A stretch of DNA of 6,760 nt from the NCBI GenBank assembly GCA_947169455.1, contig CAMVPV010000076.1, forward strand, positions 1-6,760, given 5' to 3'. Positions 1 to 6,080 of the stretch are shown piece by piece. Source of the DNA: an uncultured Clostridia bacterium (lineage in GTDB: Bacteria; Bacillota_A; Clostridia; Oscillospirales; Ruminococcaceae). The translations under genes were made by a program, and so were the position numbers. Each line of letters opens with the position of its first letter. The stretch's first letter is position 1. Below the pieces are notes generated by a model that saw only the letters and a list, made by a program, of their open reading frames with translations, ran no database searches and was not told where the DNA came from.

Positions 1-20
1 CTCCGAACTGGCTCGGCATA

Positions 21-707
21 TCAGAGCTCTCCTTTCAGGTATTCGAGCAGACTCTCGCAGCCCCGCTCGATGTCGTTGTATGCAATATCGAATTTGCGCG
101 TATACCAGGGGTCGTCGACATCTCCGCCGCCGGCAAAGTCGAGAAGCTTTCTGACCTTTTGCTTCGGGTCATCGCCGAATATCCTCATGATATTGCGCCT
201 GTTCCAGTCGTCCATAATGACGAACATATCATATTTATCATAATCTCTCCTGCTGACCTGAACGGCGTACTTGCCCTTGCAGGAAAGCCCGTGGCGGGAA
301 AGCTCCTCGCGGGCGGGCGGGTAAACGCCGTTGCCCAGCTCCTCGGTAGAGGTCGCCATCGAGCATATCTCAAAGCTGTCATCAAGCCCCGCCTTTTTCA
401 CCATGTCCTTCATGACAAATTCCGCCATCGGACTTCGGCAGATATTGCCATGACAAACGAAACACAGTCTGTATTTTCCCATAGAATACTTTTTCCTTTC
501 GATATTCCTCTGCTTTTCCTCGGGGGTGATGAGTATCTTCCGCTTGCGGAAAAGCTCATATTTTTCAAGAAAGTCAGTGTGTGCGCACAGCCATTTATAG
601 ACAGCTTCGCTGACATCTTCCCATATGGAGCTGCCAAGGCGCCTTTCTGTGATCAGATAGACCGATGTGACTGCTATTGATATTACTAGTGCCGTTTTGT
701 AGTCCAT
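21..707 (-). CDS. Low-molecular-weight protein tyrosine phosphatase with N-terminal hydrophobic segment and linker
   Basis: 228 residues if the ATG at 707 is used. The C-terminal ~150 residues form a low-molecular-weight phosphotyrosine phosphatase: the P-loop VCHGNICRSP gives the C-x5-R signature (nucleophile C85, R91), and a late DDPWY (D198-D199-P200) supplies the expected general-acid Asp. The family dephosphorylates phosphotyrosine in the cytoplasm, in bacteria often opposing tyrosine kinases of capsule export. Unusually, about 75 residues precede the catalytic domain: a short hydrophobic stretch (about residues 5-19) followed by Arg-Arg, then a polar, probably helical linker. The positive charge after the helix would keep the enzyme in the cytoplasm (inference). 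I reject a GTG start at 773 because the promoter -10 overlaps it; GAAAGAAG precedes the ATG at 707. A second ATG at 482, with AAAGGA at 494-499, would give a normal 153-residue enzyme alone. No partner kinase is visible. Confidence 0.82.
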   Translation of the reverse strand: MDYKTALVISIAVTSVYLITERRLGSSIWEDVSEAVYKWLCAHTDFLEKYELFRKRKILITPEEKQRNIERKKYSMGKYRLCFVCHGNICRSPMAEFVMKDMVKKAGLDDSFEICSMATSTEELGNGVYPPAREELSRHGLSCKGKYAVQVSRRDYDKYDMFVIMDDWNRRNIMRIFGDDPKQKVRKLLDFAGGGDVDDPWYTRKFDIAYNDIERGCESLLEYLKGEL

Positions 708-763
708 GTCAATACTTCTTTCAGTATAGATCACATTCCAAGAAAAAGCTAAATCTGATATAT

Positions 764-792
764 ATTGTACCACAGTTTCGGGGCTTTTTCAA
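764..792 (-). promoter_or_regulatory. SigA-type promoter of the phosphatase gene
   Basis: On the minus strand TTGAAA (787-792) and TACAAT (764-769) are separated by 17 bp, with TG one base before the -10 (extended -10). Transcription would begin near 757 and leave a leader of about 50 nt before the ATG at 707. Its position argues against the GTG at 773 as a start codon. Confidence 0.65.
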
Positions 793-870
793 TACCCTTG
801 CGGAAGAACTGTCAAGTTATCCAAAATCTCTCGGATATAAGGCTTGCTAATTGCGGGGCTGCGGCACGGG

Positions 871-899
871 TTGACGGTGCGGGCGGTGTATGATATAAT
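871..899 (+). promoter_or_regulatory. SigA-type promoter for the lipoprotein unit
   Basis: TTGACG (871-876), a 17-bp spacer and TATAAT (894-899) with TG at 891-892 make a near-consensus extended -10 promoter. The start point would be near 906. It is divergent from the phosphatase promoter; the two -35 boxes are about 80 bp apart, and I see no clear operator between them. Confidence 0.75.
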
Positions 900-931
900 T
901 ATTCTGGAAAACAATTATCAGGGACGATATT

Positions 932-1039
932 ATGCAGCGTTACGGAACGATCATTTTTATGGCGGACTCGGGAGTCGGGTGTCCGACAAATACCGTATCG
1001 CGTAGTCAAAAAAGACGGCAGAACGTTCAAGAGATTTGA
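932..1039 (+). CDS. Possible 35-residue small ORF, perhaps frameshifted
   Basis: The ATG at 932 follows AGGGA (920-924) with a 7-base gap and lies just downstream of a strong promoter, so it could be translated. It reads MQRYGTIIFMADSGVG and then a basic, unconvincing tail ending at TGA 1037-1039. In the next frame the tail reads IPYRVVKKDGRTFKRFERN and stops at 1047-1049, three bases before the lipoprotein start. That tail looks more protein-like, so the original may have been a ~38-residue protein broken by one extra base near 977-985. I do not recognise it. It could equally be untranslated leader or a leader peptide. Confidence 0.3.
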   Translation: MQRYGTIIFMADSGVGCPTNTVSRSQKRRQNVQEI

Positions 1040-1052
1040 AAGGAATTAAAGT

Positions 1053-2216
1053 ATGATACTGTTTAATAATCATCGTTTCGGTCTAAAGGTGATGGCACTT
1101 ACGCTGATATCTGTGACGGCTGTTTTACTCACAGGCTGTTCTAACGGCAAAAAGCTTTCAGACAAAGAGCTTGCCGACGTGATGACAGAAACTCTGGGAA
1201 ATACCGTGGAGATAACTCAGACACCCGATAATAACTCCGAAAACGTCGAGTACGGCATGAAATGCGCGGACGGCACGGAATTTACTGTGAAGTGTATGCA
1301 TCTGGACTACGATTATTTCGGAGCTGACAGATACTACCAGTACGAGTGCGATTATCTGGTGAAATGGGTCGGCGACCACCCTGAGGTGAACGCTTTGTTC
1401 GACGAGCGGGGGATCTCCCACGAGGATTTCAGCAGAGGTACAAGGGTCATCGCCGGCAGTTTTGAGGATATCCGTACAGTGGTAGCGACTGCCTGCGAAC
1501 TGGTCGAGAGCAGCTCATACCGTATCCCAGCCGTGTCTGATTACGACGGGAAATACAAGGTAAAATTCGAGCGTCCTGTTATCGCGATAGACTGTCTGAA
1601 CGGTAAAAACGATGATACGGAATGGTTATGGGAAGAGTTTGAATATCAGGACGGCACCGACCCGGTCGATCATGATGAGGAGCTGCAGATCTTTCTCGCC
1701 GAGCAGAGATATGTTGATGAGATGCGTGACGGAGACATAATTGACGACACGCACACATATCTGCTGGAAAAGTATGGTCCTTCCCAGATGAAAGCAAAGC
1801 TGAAGAGTTCAGAATACAGCATGATACGCGCAAGATACACGGATGAGGACATTTCTGTCGGGAAGACGGAAACGCTGTACTACGTTCGCGACGGATTTAA
1901 TAATAAGAATGGCGAAAAGCTCGATTTTCCGTTCATCGCCGCATTTGCGGAGTGTACAGGCTTCAAGCCGTCCGCCGCCGACAACAACAGCTATTCTCTT
2001 GCACGAGGTGAGGAAACGGTAGTTTTCCGCTTTAGCGACAGCGAGTGCTGCGCCGAGCGCAACGGTGTTCGTATCGAGCTTCGGGGGAATATGAGTCTGA
2101 CTTCTAACTCATGCATGATGGATCTTACGACCGATGACCTGACGAAGCTGTTCGATACGGAATTCAAGTTTGACTACATAAACGGCACCGCCGAGATCAC
2201 GAATATGAAAGCATAA
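1053..2216 (+). CDS. Uncharacterised lipoprotein with C-terminal copper-amine-oxidase-N-like region
   Basis: 387 residues. The N-terminus is a lipoprotein signal: basic n-region (R8, K12), hydrophobic core at about 13-27 and lipobox LTGC with C29 as the lipidated residue, so the mature protein should sit on the outer face of the membrane. Residues 30-290 are acidic, rich in Tyr and Asp, and unfamiliar to me. Residues about 290-384 show the rhythm of the copper-amine-oxidase N-terminal-like (PF07833-type) module: a start like FPFIAAFAECTGF, a strand pair with ARGEETVVFRF, then NGVRIEL and a final LFDTEFKFDYINGTAEI. This is a by-eye match, and that fold is usually a structural extracellular domain, not an enzyme. 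AAAGGA (1039-1044) lies 8 bases before the ATG. The gene appears to be transcribed from the 871-899 promoter and to end at the 2328-2370 terminator. Confidence 0.85.
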   Translation: MILFNNHRFGLKVMALTLISVTAVLLTGCSNGKKLSDKELADVMTETLGNTVEITQTPDNNSENVEYGMKCADGTEFTVKCMHLDYDYFGADRYYQYECDYLVKWVGDHPEVNALFDERGISHEDFSRGTRVIAGSFEDIRTVVATACELVESSSYRIPAVSDYDGKYKVKFERPVIAIDCLNGKNDDTEWLWEEFEYQDGTDPVDHDEELQIFLAEQRYVDEMRDGDIIDDTHTYLLEKYGPSQMKAKLKSSEYSMIRARYTDEDISVGKTETLYYVRDGFNNKNGEKLDFPFIAAFAECTGFKPSAADNNSYSLARGEETVVFRFSDSECCAERNGVRIELRGNMSLTSNSCMMDLTTDDLTKLFDTEFKFDYINGTAEITNMKA

Positions 2217-2298
2217 ATGATGGTATTAGCATTATAGCAATATTTGCAAATAATGTCGATTCTTATCGATTGGCGGTCTGTACGTCCCGTGGAAAGAC

Positions 2299-4138
2299 TT
2301 ATACATTCGCGCTGACTGCAATAAAAGGATCCCGAAGCTGACCTTTGAAGTCGGCCTCGGGATCTTTTTTGACGGTGAGATGACATTTCATATGCTGCCA
2401 AAGCCACTTCTCCTTTTCAGCGGGGAGGGAGAATTTCTCCACACGCCGTTTCAGTTCGCTGTACTCCTTGTCCCAGTTGCCCATATCCTCATCGACTTCG
2501 CCTATCAGTCTGAATGGGATATACCTCTCGTATACAGCGCCGCCGTATCTGCAGGAGACGTTCAGCACAGCTCCGTAGAGGGTGTCCTTATCGGGCCGGA
2601 ACCGCCAACCACACCTGCGGTCTTTGCGGCGGTGTCCTCGGAGCGCTTTTGTCCGTCGCTCTTGGGTTTGTGATCTTTTCCCTTTATGATAGTTTCGTCT
2701 ATCTCGGTGCCCGAGTCCTCGCCTGCGGACTCAAGAGCGTTTTCGCTTTCGTCCTGAATTATCCAGACGCTGTCGTCAGCCGAGTCGGCGGTGCTTTCTG
2801 ACGTACTGTCATCGGCAGCGCTTTCGGTGTCGGCTTCAACGGGGACCATCACCGGCACCCATTTGTAGTAATAGAAAAAGCTGTCCTGAGCGGGCGTACC
2901 GGATACCACGGATTGATAACCCGTCGAAACAGATATCCGCATTGTATCATAGTAATGTTCCGGAATGACACATTCAAGAGTACCTGACTCACCGGACTTG
3001 CCGTCAGAATCGGTTTTCAGATCTGTACTTTCCGTTCCCTTTACTACACAAGATAATATGGTCTCCGATTCAAAAACGTCTCCGCCGTCTTCGCTCTCTT
3101 CTAAGCTTCCTGTTCTCACAGTCATAGAACAGATCATAGTCGTCCACAAACTGCCCAGATATTCAGATCTTTTTTCCCAACCGCTGGATACGATCTCTAC
3201 TTCCGAGGTGAAAGTATCCCCCGGATAATATTTATCCTTAGGTTCTTCATAGGTAAGAGTTGCTGATGTCGAATCGCCTGCAAGCAGATAATCATGACCG
3301 TAGCCGTCACCAACATCGGCGGACACGTTTGATTTGCCGGACACCTTTCCAAAAGAATACTCAACAACCGTGAGAGTCCTGTCCTCTGCGTGCTCCATTA
3401 CAGAAGTATAGGTATCGGGAACCGCCTTTTCTTTTTTTTTGAACTCCCAGTAGCCGTTGTCGATCATCGGCTGATCTTCCGCACTCACGGTAAAGTAAAG
3501 TCCGTTCGCCGCCAGCACGCACCCCGCCGAAAACAGCGCGGCGATCCTTTTTATCAGGTTTTTCATACTTCCGCCGCCTTTCTCGGGGATCACGAAGGAG
3601 AGTATCAGACCCGCCGCCGCAACCAGCGCGGGTATCAGCGGCGAGAATTCAAAACTGCACAACGCGGCCGCAAGTACAAACCCGAAGGTCACACCTGTGA
3701 GCAGGCTCTTGCTCCTGACGCCGCTCTCTGTGCGGACTCCGTTCTTCATGCTCGAGGTCAGCGACACTGCGAGAGTCCGAAGGTATCCTGCACCGCCGCC
3801 CAGAGCGTTCAGACCGAGCACCGCACCGCATACCGCGACCATAGCGCCGTAGGTGCCCGCGTAGCCTGCGATCAGCCGGTAAGCCGTCACCGCAAGCCCA
3901 GCGCCCGCGACTGTCAGACCCTCGTTCATTCCTTTGGAGAACATCGTCCTAAAGCTGTTCGGAAGCGTCCGCAGACCGCGCCCACCAGCAGCGGCGAGCC
4001 GCACTTTCCGCAGAAGCCCGAGGTCTGTATCCCGGACTGAGCCGCGACGGGCTCACTCCCGATGGTCGTTCCGCACTTGGAACAGAATATGGCGTCCGGC
4101 AGCAGCTTCGCACCGCATTCAGGACAAAAAGCAGCCAT
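2299..4138 (-). pseudogene. Double zinc-ribbon membrane protein gene, split by two apparent frameshifts
   Basis: The ATG at 4138, preceded by AAGGGGGT, opens a frame with zinc ribbon 1 (C5, C8, C19, C22) and most of ribbon 2 (C43, C46, C56) that ends at 3926. A second frame (about 4004-2562) continues with FRTMFSKGMNEGL, hydrophobic helices near restored residues 74-92, 98-118, 146-163, 167-185 and 199-216, a Tyr/Ser/Thr-rich extracytoplasmic domain and an acidic tail. A third frame carries RFRPDKDTLYGAVLNVSC and a charged C-terminal domain ending at 2299. Both junctions need one base added; the gene would then encode about 613 residues. Charges fit cytoplasmic ribbons, five helices and an external domain. 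I do not know its function. An ATG at 3566 followed by a signal-peptide-like helix could mark an older separate gene or an internal start. Sequencing error cannot be excluded. Confidence 0.7.
2328..2370 (+). terminator. Strong intrinsic terminator, possibly bidirectional
   Basis: GATCCCGA (2328-2335) pairs with TCGGGATC (2357-2364), and an inner stem GCTGAC (2337-2342) pairs with GTCGGC (2350-2355, one G-T) around a 7-base loop. Six T residues (2365-2370) follow on the plus strand. It should end the lipoprotein transcript about 110 bases after its stop codon. On the minus strand the same hairpin is followed by only four T residues (2323-2326), so it is weaker there. It lies inside the last codons of the convergent minus-strand reading frame. 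Confidence 0.85.
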
Positions 4139-4202
4139 ATTTATACCCCCTTCGAGTTGGTTTAAGGACAAAATGATGTTTTGAGTGAACTTTCTGTTAC
4201 AA

Positions 4203-4239
4203 TTTACATAATTACACCACGAATAGTTCAAAATCACAA
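4203..4239 (-). promoter_or_regulatory. Weak candidate promoter(s) for the zinc-ribbon gene
   Basis: Two overlapping minus-strand candidates have 17-bp spacers: TTGTGA (4234-4239) with TGTAAT (4211-4216), and TTGAAC (4226-4231) with TGTAAA (4203-4208). Both -10 boxes are poor, so this only marks the likely area. It is divergent from the thiamin promoter. Confidence 0.3.
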
Positions 4240-4304
4240 GTGGTTTTGCAGAAAAATTTAACTTTTGTAATGGATAATTATGGAAATATAAGTCGTCGCA
4301 GAGC

Positions 4305-4319
4305 ATTTCCTAAGGAAAT
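4305..4319. repeat. Short perfect inverted repeat upstream of the thi promoter
   Basis: ATTTCC (4305-4310), TAA, then GGAAAT (4314-4319). It ends 22 bases before the -35 box of the thi promoter, a position where a transcription factor could bind. It could also be chance in AT-rich DNA; nothing else supports an operator. Confidence 0.25.
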
Positions 4320-4341
4320 CCGACTGACTTCCTTCCCGCTA

Positions 4342-4370
4342 TTGACAAGCCCGGCATTCTGTGCTATAAT
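4342..4370 (+). promoter_or_regulatory. Perfect consensus SigA promoter of the thiSFGH operon
   Basis: TTGACA (4342-4347), exactly 17 bp, then TATAAT (4365-4370), with TG at 4362-4363 as an extended -10. Every consensus position matches. Transcription should start near 4377, almost directly at the first base of the riboswitch-like hairpin, so the leader is only about 94 nt. A promoter this strong implies that control is exerted mainly after initiation, by the leader. Confidence 0.9.
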
Positions 4371-4378
4371 AATTCCAG

Positions 4379-4447
4379 ACGCAATTCAGCACGTCCGGGG
4401 TGTACCACCATTGGTGCAGACTACGGGCGTGCTGTATTTTTTTGCGT
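4379..4447 (+). ncRNA. thiS-motif (HMP-PP) riboswitch candidate with the aptamer inside the terminator
   Basis: Stem P1: CAGCACGTCCG (4387-4397) pairs with CGGGCGTGCTG (4424-4434), 11 pairs including one T-G. Inner stem P2: CACC (4406-4409) pairs with GGTG (4413-4416) across ATT. The asymmetric internal loop holds GGGTGTAC (4398-4405) and CAGACTA (4417-4423); these unpaired, non-random strands are where a ligand pocket would form. A run of seven T (4437-4443) follows P1, so aptamer and terminator are one structure. ACGCAA (4379-4384) can also pair with TTGCGT (4442-4447) outside the T-run. Established knowledge as I recall it: the Breaker laboratory described thiS-motif RNAs as HMP-PP riboswitches with terminator-embedded aptamers, upstream of thiS in Firmicutes. 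Placement and architecture fit. No TPP-riboswitch CTGAGA core is present. Confidence 0.75.
4387..4443 (+). terminator. Regulated intrinsic terminator of the thi leader
   Basis: The 11-bp P1 stem (4387-4397 with 4424-4434) is followed by TA and then seven T (4437-4443), ending 27 bases before the thiS start codon. With nothing bound it should stop transcription before thiS. Six A residues at 4449-4454 could pair with the T-run once copied, but only after the polymerase has passed. Confidence 0.8.
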
Positions 4448-4470
4448 GAAAAAATCAGGGAGTGATAACA

Positions 4471-4662
4471 ATGGTAATTATCAACGGAGAAGAGAAGGAC
4501 GCTGCTGGCATGACGGTGACGGAGCTGCTCGCCGAAATGCAGCTTGACCCCAAGCGCACGGCGGTCATGATAGGAAATGATATCCTTCCGAAGGCTGATT
4601 ACAGCAGGGCGCTGGCGGACGGCGAGACGGTGGAGGTCATCGGATTCGTGGGAGGCGGCTGA
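4471..4662 (+). CDS. thiS: Sulfur carrier protein ThiS
   Basis: 63 residues, the usual ThiS size, with a beta-grasp (ubiquitin-like) pattern from MVIINGEEKD to DGETVEVIGFVGGG. The C-terminal Gly-Gly is the functional end: ThiF adenylates it and sulfur is loaded as a thiocarboxylate, which ThiG uses to build the thiazole ring. I chose the ATG at 4471 because AGGGAG (4457-4462) sits 8 bases upstream; an in-frame GTG at 4462 overlaps that site and would add three residues. It is the first gene of the operon, directly behind the riboswitch-like terminator. The ribosome site for thiF (GGAGG, 4651-4655) is encoded in its last codons, suggesting coupled translation. Confidence 0.93.
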   Translation: MVIINGEEKDAAGMTVTELLAEMQLDPKRTAVMIGNDILPKADYSRALADGETVEVIGFVGGG

Positions 4663-4665
4663 TAC

Positions 4666-5292
4666 ATGATAACTGAAGCGGAATTTGCTCAGGCTGTCGA
4701 TTCCCGCAGCGACCGACCGATATATGAGCTTATGAAACAGGCGTCGGTGGGAATCGCAGGCTGCGGCGGGCTCGGTTCTAATATTGCGGCGGCGCTTGTA
4801 AGGAGCGGCGTCGGGCGGCTGACGGTGGCGGATTTCGATACCGTCGAGCTTTCAAATATAAACCGCCAGCTCTACACCCTTTCCCATATCGGCAAGCCCA
4901 AGACGGAGGCACTGTCGGAGATACTCGCGCAGATAAATCCGTTCTGCCGTATCACAGCTCACAATCTGCGGATAACAGCAGAAAACTGCGTCGGGATATT
5001 CTCGGACTGCGATATCATCATCGAAGCCTTTGATCTTCCCGATCAGAAGGCGATGTTCGTCAACGCCGTGATGGAGCAGATGCCCGAAAAGCGCTTGATA
5101 AGCGGCAACGGCATGGCGGGCTACGGCAGCGCCAATTCGATAATCACACGGAAGATCACCGACAAGCTGACGGTCTGCGGCGACGGCGTCACAGACGTAG
5201 CGGACGGTACGGGACTGACAGCCGCCCGTGTAATGATCTGTGCGGGGCACATGGCGTCCCGCGCAGTCGAGATGATACTCGGTGAAAAATAG
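4666..5292 (+). CDS. thiF: ThiS adenylyltransferase ThiF, short (family 2) form
   Basis: 208 residues. An E1-like Rossmann domain: nucleotide-binding GCGGLGS (32-38), the D-F-D pair at 56-58 and the N-x-N-R-Q motif at 64-68. It activates the ThiS C-terminus with ATP in the cytoplasm. It is shorter than the roughly 250-residue E. coli ThiF and has no CXXC pairs, so it lacks the usual structural zinc site. That fits the short ThiF form found in anaerobes beside thiG and thiH. Unlike MoeB-type relatives it has no rhodanese domain, so the sulfur donor must be encoded elsewhere. It starts 3 bases after the thiS stop codon, with GGAGG 10 bases upstream inside thiS. MoeB or HesA is the alternative, but size and context favour ThiF. 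Confidence 0.9.
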   Translation: MITEAEFAQAVDSRSDRPIYELMKQASVGIAGCGGLGSNIAAALVRSGVGRLTVADFDTVELSNINRQLYTLSHIGKPKTEALSEILAQINPFCRITAHNLRITAENCVGIFSDCDIIIEAFDLPDQKAMFVNAVMEQMPEKRLISGNGMAGYGSANSIITRKITDKLTVCGDGVTDVADGTGLTAARVMICAGHMASRAVEMILGEK

Positions 5293-5310
5293 TATTAAGG
5301 AGAGTTTTTT

Positions 5311-6072
5311 ATGGCAGATAATCTGATGATCGGAGGACATGAGTTTTCCTCACGTTTTATTCTCGGTTCGGGTAAATTCGACCTTGACCTCATCAATGCG
5401 GCGGTGGAGCACGCGGGTGCGCAGATCGTCACTCTTGCGCTGAGGCGCGTCAACAGCTTCAGCGGAAACATCCTCGAGCATATCCCCGCTGGCGTGACCC
5501 TGCTGCCCAACACCTCGGGTGCGCGAAACGCCGAGGAAGCCTACAAGATCGCACAGCTTGCCCGTGAAGCAGGCTGCGGAGAGTTCATCAAGATAGAAGT
5601 GATCCACGACTCGAAGTACCTTCTGCCCGACAACTACGAGACTGCAAAAGCCTGCGAGATGCTGGCAAAGGACGGTTTTATCCCCATGCCGTATATGTAC
5701 CCCGATCTCTATGCGGCGAGAGATATGGTAAACGCAGGTGCCGCCGCGATCATGCCCCTTGCCGCGCCTATCGGTTCCAATCAGGGGCTTGCGACCAAGC
5801 AGTTCATTCGCATACTTATCGAGGAGATCGACCTGCCGATCATCGTTGACGCGGGTATCGGCAAGCCGTCTCAGGCCTGCGAGGCTATGGAGATGGGTGC
5901 GGCGGCTATCATGGCAAACACCGCCATCGCTACCGCAGGCAACATTGTCGAGATGGCAAAGGCGTTCCGCCACGCGATAATCGCGGGAAGAACTGCTTAC
6001 CTTGCGGGAACCGGAAGAGTGCTCGACCGCGCGTCCGCTTCCTCGCCGCTGACGGGATTCATTCAGGAGTGA
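5311..6072 (+). CDS. thiG: Thiazole synthase ThiG
   Basis: 253 residues, full length for ThiG, a TIM-barrel enzyme that joins 1-deoxy-D-xylulose 5-phosphate, dehydroglycine and the sulfur of ThiS thiocarboxylate into the thiazole phosphate. Visible marks are FILGSGKF near the N-terminus, the Schiff-base lysine K94 in FIKIEVI with E96 beside it, and D180 in [13 protein letters not shown]; these correspond to K96, E98 and D182 reported for Bacillus subtilis ThiG. Phosphate-binding loops are seen as PIGSNQG (153-159) and MANTAIA (201-207). AAGGAGAG (5297-5304) lies 6 bases before the ATG; the gap after thiF is 18 bases. No irregularities. Confidence 0.97.
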   Translation: MADNLMIGGHEFSSRFILGSGKFDLDLINAAVEHAGAQIVTLALRRVNSFSGNILEHIPAGVTLLPNTSGARNAEEAYKIAQLAREAGCGEFIKIEVIHDSKYLLPDNYETAKACEMLAKDGFIPMPYMYPDLYAARDMVNAGAAAIMPLAAPIGSNQGLATKQFIRILIEEIDLPIIVDAGIGKPSQACEAMEMGAAAIMANTAIATAGNIVEMAKAFRHAIIAGRTAYLAGTGRVLDRASASSPLTGFIQE

Positions 6073-6080
6073 GGTGCAGT

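Noticed and set aside
159..680. Plus-strand open frame opposite the phosphatase gene
   Set aside because: It is antisense to a clear phosphatase P-loop domain, has no recognisable motif and no ribosome site worth naming.
963..985. Hairpin CGGAC/GTCCG in the lipoprotein leader
   Set aside because: Only five pairs with a long loop and no T-run; no link to any known leader element.
2241..2269. Palindrome TATTTGCAAATA (2241-2252) and a small hairpin at 2256-2269
   Set aside because: Short, AT-rich and without a T-tract; easily chance, and the real terminator is just downstream.
3926..3975. Programmed -1 frameshift in the zinc-ribbon gene
   Set aside because: Only a weak CCA-AAG step is present near the stop, with no slippery heptamer; repair of the missing cysteine by one base is a better explanation.
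3390..4040. Plus-strand open frame opposite the zinc-ribbon membrane gene
   Set aside because: It is very rich in Arg, His and Pro, typical of an antisense shadow; the minus frame shows signal, helices and domains.
4139..4306. Upstream extension of the zinc-ribbon frame to a start at 4306
   Set aside because: It would cover the promoter area, and the ATG at 4138 has AAGGGGGT directly upstream and starts the ribbon motif immediately.
4371..4470. TPP riboswitch in the thi leader
   Set aside because: The leader is too short and lacks the conserved CTGAGA core and the second helix arm.
5350..5973. Minus-strand frame opposite thiG
   Set aside because: Antisense shadow of a GC-rich, intact thiG.
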